Under the pieces are notes generated by a model. It did no database searches, was not told the DNA's origin, and saw nothing but the letters and a program-made list of their open reading frames with translations. From JBHIET01 sp046760785 (GTDB lineage Bacteria; Chloroflexota; Anaerolineae; B4-G1): a stretch of DNA of 7,056 nt. This document shows positions 5,922 to 7,056 of this stretch, one piece after another. How positions within the stretch are numbered: position 1 is the first letter of the stretch; each line of letters begins with the position of its first letter. A program made the translations under genes and the position numbers. The DNA is taken from positions 1 through 7,056 of the forward strand of contig JBHIET010000116.1 of NCBI GenBank assembly GCA_046760785.1, written 5' to 3'.

Positions 5922-6572
5922 ATGGGCACTTCAGCGGGTTTGCTTGAACGTCTGGATTGGTTGGGCCACGCCAGTTTCCGCCTCAATGGGCCGCCCACGA
6001 TCTACTTTGATCCGTGGAAGCTGAAGGGCGAACTGCCTCAGGCCGACGTCATTCTGATCAGCCACGAGCACAGCGACCATTGTTCTCCGGGAGACGTGAA
6101 GCGGATCGGCGGGCCTGGGACGGTGATTGTCGCCAGCCCAGGGGCGGCGAAAAAGCTGCGCGGCGACGTGCGTACATTGCGGCCAGGGGAGCGGACGACG
6201 GTGGGGGAGGTGGCGATCGAGGCCGTACCGGCCTACAACATCAACAAATTCCGCTCCCCCGGCGTCCCCTTCCACCCCCAGGAAGCAGAACACCTGGGAT
6301 ATGTGGTCACTGTGGAGGGGGAGCGACTATACTTTGCCGGGGATACCGACCACATCCCGGAGATGACGGACATCGCCTGCGATGTGGCTTTGCTACCAGT
6401 GGGAGGGACCTACACGATGACTGCCGAGGAAGCCGCGCAGGCAGCCACCGACATCAGGCCGAAAGTGGCGGTGCCGATGCACTGGGGGTCCGGGGTTGTC
6501 GGTACTCGCGCCGATGCCGAGCGCTTCCGTAGCCTTTATGATGGCGAGGTGGTCATACCGAAGGCGGAGTAG
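5922..6572 (+). CDS. UPF0173-type metal-dependent hydrolase (metallo-beta-lactamase fold)
   Basis: The 216-residue protein matches the UPF0173/UlaG-like branch of the metallo-beta-lactamase superfamily in order and length. It opens with LDWLGHASFRL, and has IYFDPW, then SHEHSDHCS carrying the metal-binding HxHxDH (His48, His50, Asp52, His53), YFAGDTDH with bridging Asp141, LLPVGGTYTM, and PMHWG with His187. The metal site is therefore complete. Members are cytoplasmic hydrolases whose physiological substrates are mostly unknown; UlaG itself opens L-ascorbate 6-phosphate lactone. The ATG at 5922 is chosen over an upstream in-frame start at 5862 because GGAGG at 5911-5915 precedes it by six bases and homology begins just after it. 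It lies 43 bp behind the cupin gene on the same strand, suggesting one transcript, and its stop is 6 bp from the end of the converging ClpP gene. Confidence 0.92.
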   Translation: MGTSAGLLERLDWLGHASFRLNGPPTIYFDPWKLKGELPQADVILISHEHSDHCSPGDVKRIGGPGTVIVASPGAAKKLRGDVRTLRPGERTTVGEVAIEAVPAYNINKFRSPGVPFHPQEAEHLGYVVTVEGERLYFAGDTDHIPEMTDIACDVALLPVGGTYTMTAEEAAQAATDIRPKVAVPMHWGSGVVGTRADAERFRSLYDGEVVIPKAE

Positions 6573-6578
6573 TGCCTG

Positions 6579-7056
6579 TTACTTCTCGCTCTCCTCCTCC
6601 TGTGGCCGCAGCACCTGATCCACTAGCCCATACTCGACCGCCTCCTCCGCGGTCATGAAGCGGTCGCGGTCGAAGTCCGCCGCGATCTGCTCCACTGGCT
6701 GACCGGTATGGTGTGCCAGCAGTTCGTGAAGCAGGTCCTCGACGCGCTTCAGCTCCTTGTACTGGATCTCGACGTCGGGGGCGTACCCCTGCGCGCTGCC
6801 GCCGGCCGGGTGCATATGCACGGTGGCGTGGGGCAGTGCGTAGCGATAGCCCTTTGTGCCCGCTGCCAGCAGCACCGTGCCCATGCTGGCCGTCACCCCC
6901 ACGGCGTAGGTCGCCACCGGCGCTTGTATCTGCTGCATGGTGTCGTAGATCGCCAGGCCATGGTAGACGATACCGCCCGGACAGTTTATGTACATTGAGA
7001 TCGGTTTTTCTGGATCTTCACTTGTCAGGTACAGCAACTGCGCCACCATCAGGTTG
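6579..7056 (-). CDS. clpP: ClpP-type ATP-dependent protease proteolytic subunit (partial, 5' end outside window)
   Basis: The minus-strand frame ends at 6579 and is still open at the window edge, where it reads NLMVAQLLYLTSEDPEKPI. In ClpP this segment (E. coli ANLIVAQMLFL) lies well inside the protein, so the true start is beyond 7056. ClpP forms the two-ring chamber that degrades proteins fed by Clp ATPases. The catalytic triad is present: Ser in TASMG (codon 6885-6887), His in HMHPAGG (6810-6812) and Asp in DRDRF (6663-6665). MYINCPGG, HTGQPVEQIAADFDRDRFM and AVEYGLVDQVL are typical of the family. Two differences from E. coli stand out: the usual GQAASMG is GVTASMG, and MIHQPLGG is HMHPAGG, one residue shorter directly after the catalytic His. 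This fits a divergent ClpP paralogue rather than a dead enzyme. The C-terminus ends RPQEEESEK. Regulation cannot be judged because the upstream region is not in the window. Confidence 0.95.
   Translation of the reverse strand, partial: NLMVAQLLYLTSEDPEKPISMYINCPGGIVYHGLAIYDTMQQIQAPVATYAVGVTASMGTVLLAAGTKGYRYALPHATVHMHPAGGSAQGYAPDVEIQYKELKRVEDLLHELLAHHTGQPVEQIAADFDRDRFMTAEEAVEYGLVDQVLRPQEEESEK

Noticed and set aside
6573..6578. Terminator between the UPF0173 and ClpP genes
   Set aside because: Only 6 bp separate the converging stop codons and no hairpin with a T-run is visible there.

Overview
The window is moderately GC-rich bacterial DNA. Its gene set (GH94, GH1 and GH130-type carbohydrate genes, a ClpP, a UPF0173 hydrolase) and its GC-rich palindromic repeats suggest a Chloroflexota-like organism (Anaerolineae or relatives), probably an assembled environmental genome. 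This assignment is inference from gene style and repeats, not from a marker gene.

Positions 1-5080 look like a decaying locus for breakdown of beta-glucosides and oligosaccharides. It opens with the tail of a GH130-like glycoside phosphorylase that carries a stop and is fused to unrelated sequence (2-289). Next is a GH94 cellobiose phosphorylase (372-2856) that would be full length (about 810 residues) except for a GC-rich hairpin insertion near 900-951. The insertion shifts the frame and leaves an N-terminal piece and a 634-residue C-terminal piece. A 52-codon stub of an aldo/keto reductase (2953-3111) ends at a 280-bp island of nested direct, tandem and inverted repeats (3108-3388). An intact GH1 beta-glucosidase (3449-4810) follows. 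Then comes a scrambled 0.26-kb relic of a second, different GH94 phosphorylase in which the extreme N-terminus is joined to the extreme C-terminus (4820-5080).

Positions 5100-7056 look healthy. A promoter-like site (5159-5187) precedes a two-domain cupin (5195-5878). A UPF0173-type metallo-beta-lactamase-fold hydrolase (5922-6572) follows on the same strand with a 43-bp gap, probably as one transcript. A ClpP-type protease subunit gene (6579 to beyond the window end, minus strand) converges on it with only 6 bp between the stops.

Functionally, GH94 would split cellobiose with phosphate into glucose 1-phosphate and glucose, while GH1 hydrolyses beta-glucosides directly. With both GH94 genes damaged, the intact GH1 is the only clearly working sugar enzyme here. 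I see no convincing new multi-gene system. The most unusual signals are the repeat insertion inside GH94, the repeat island and the phosphorylase relics.
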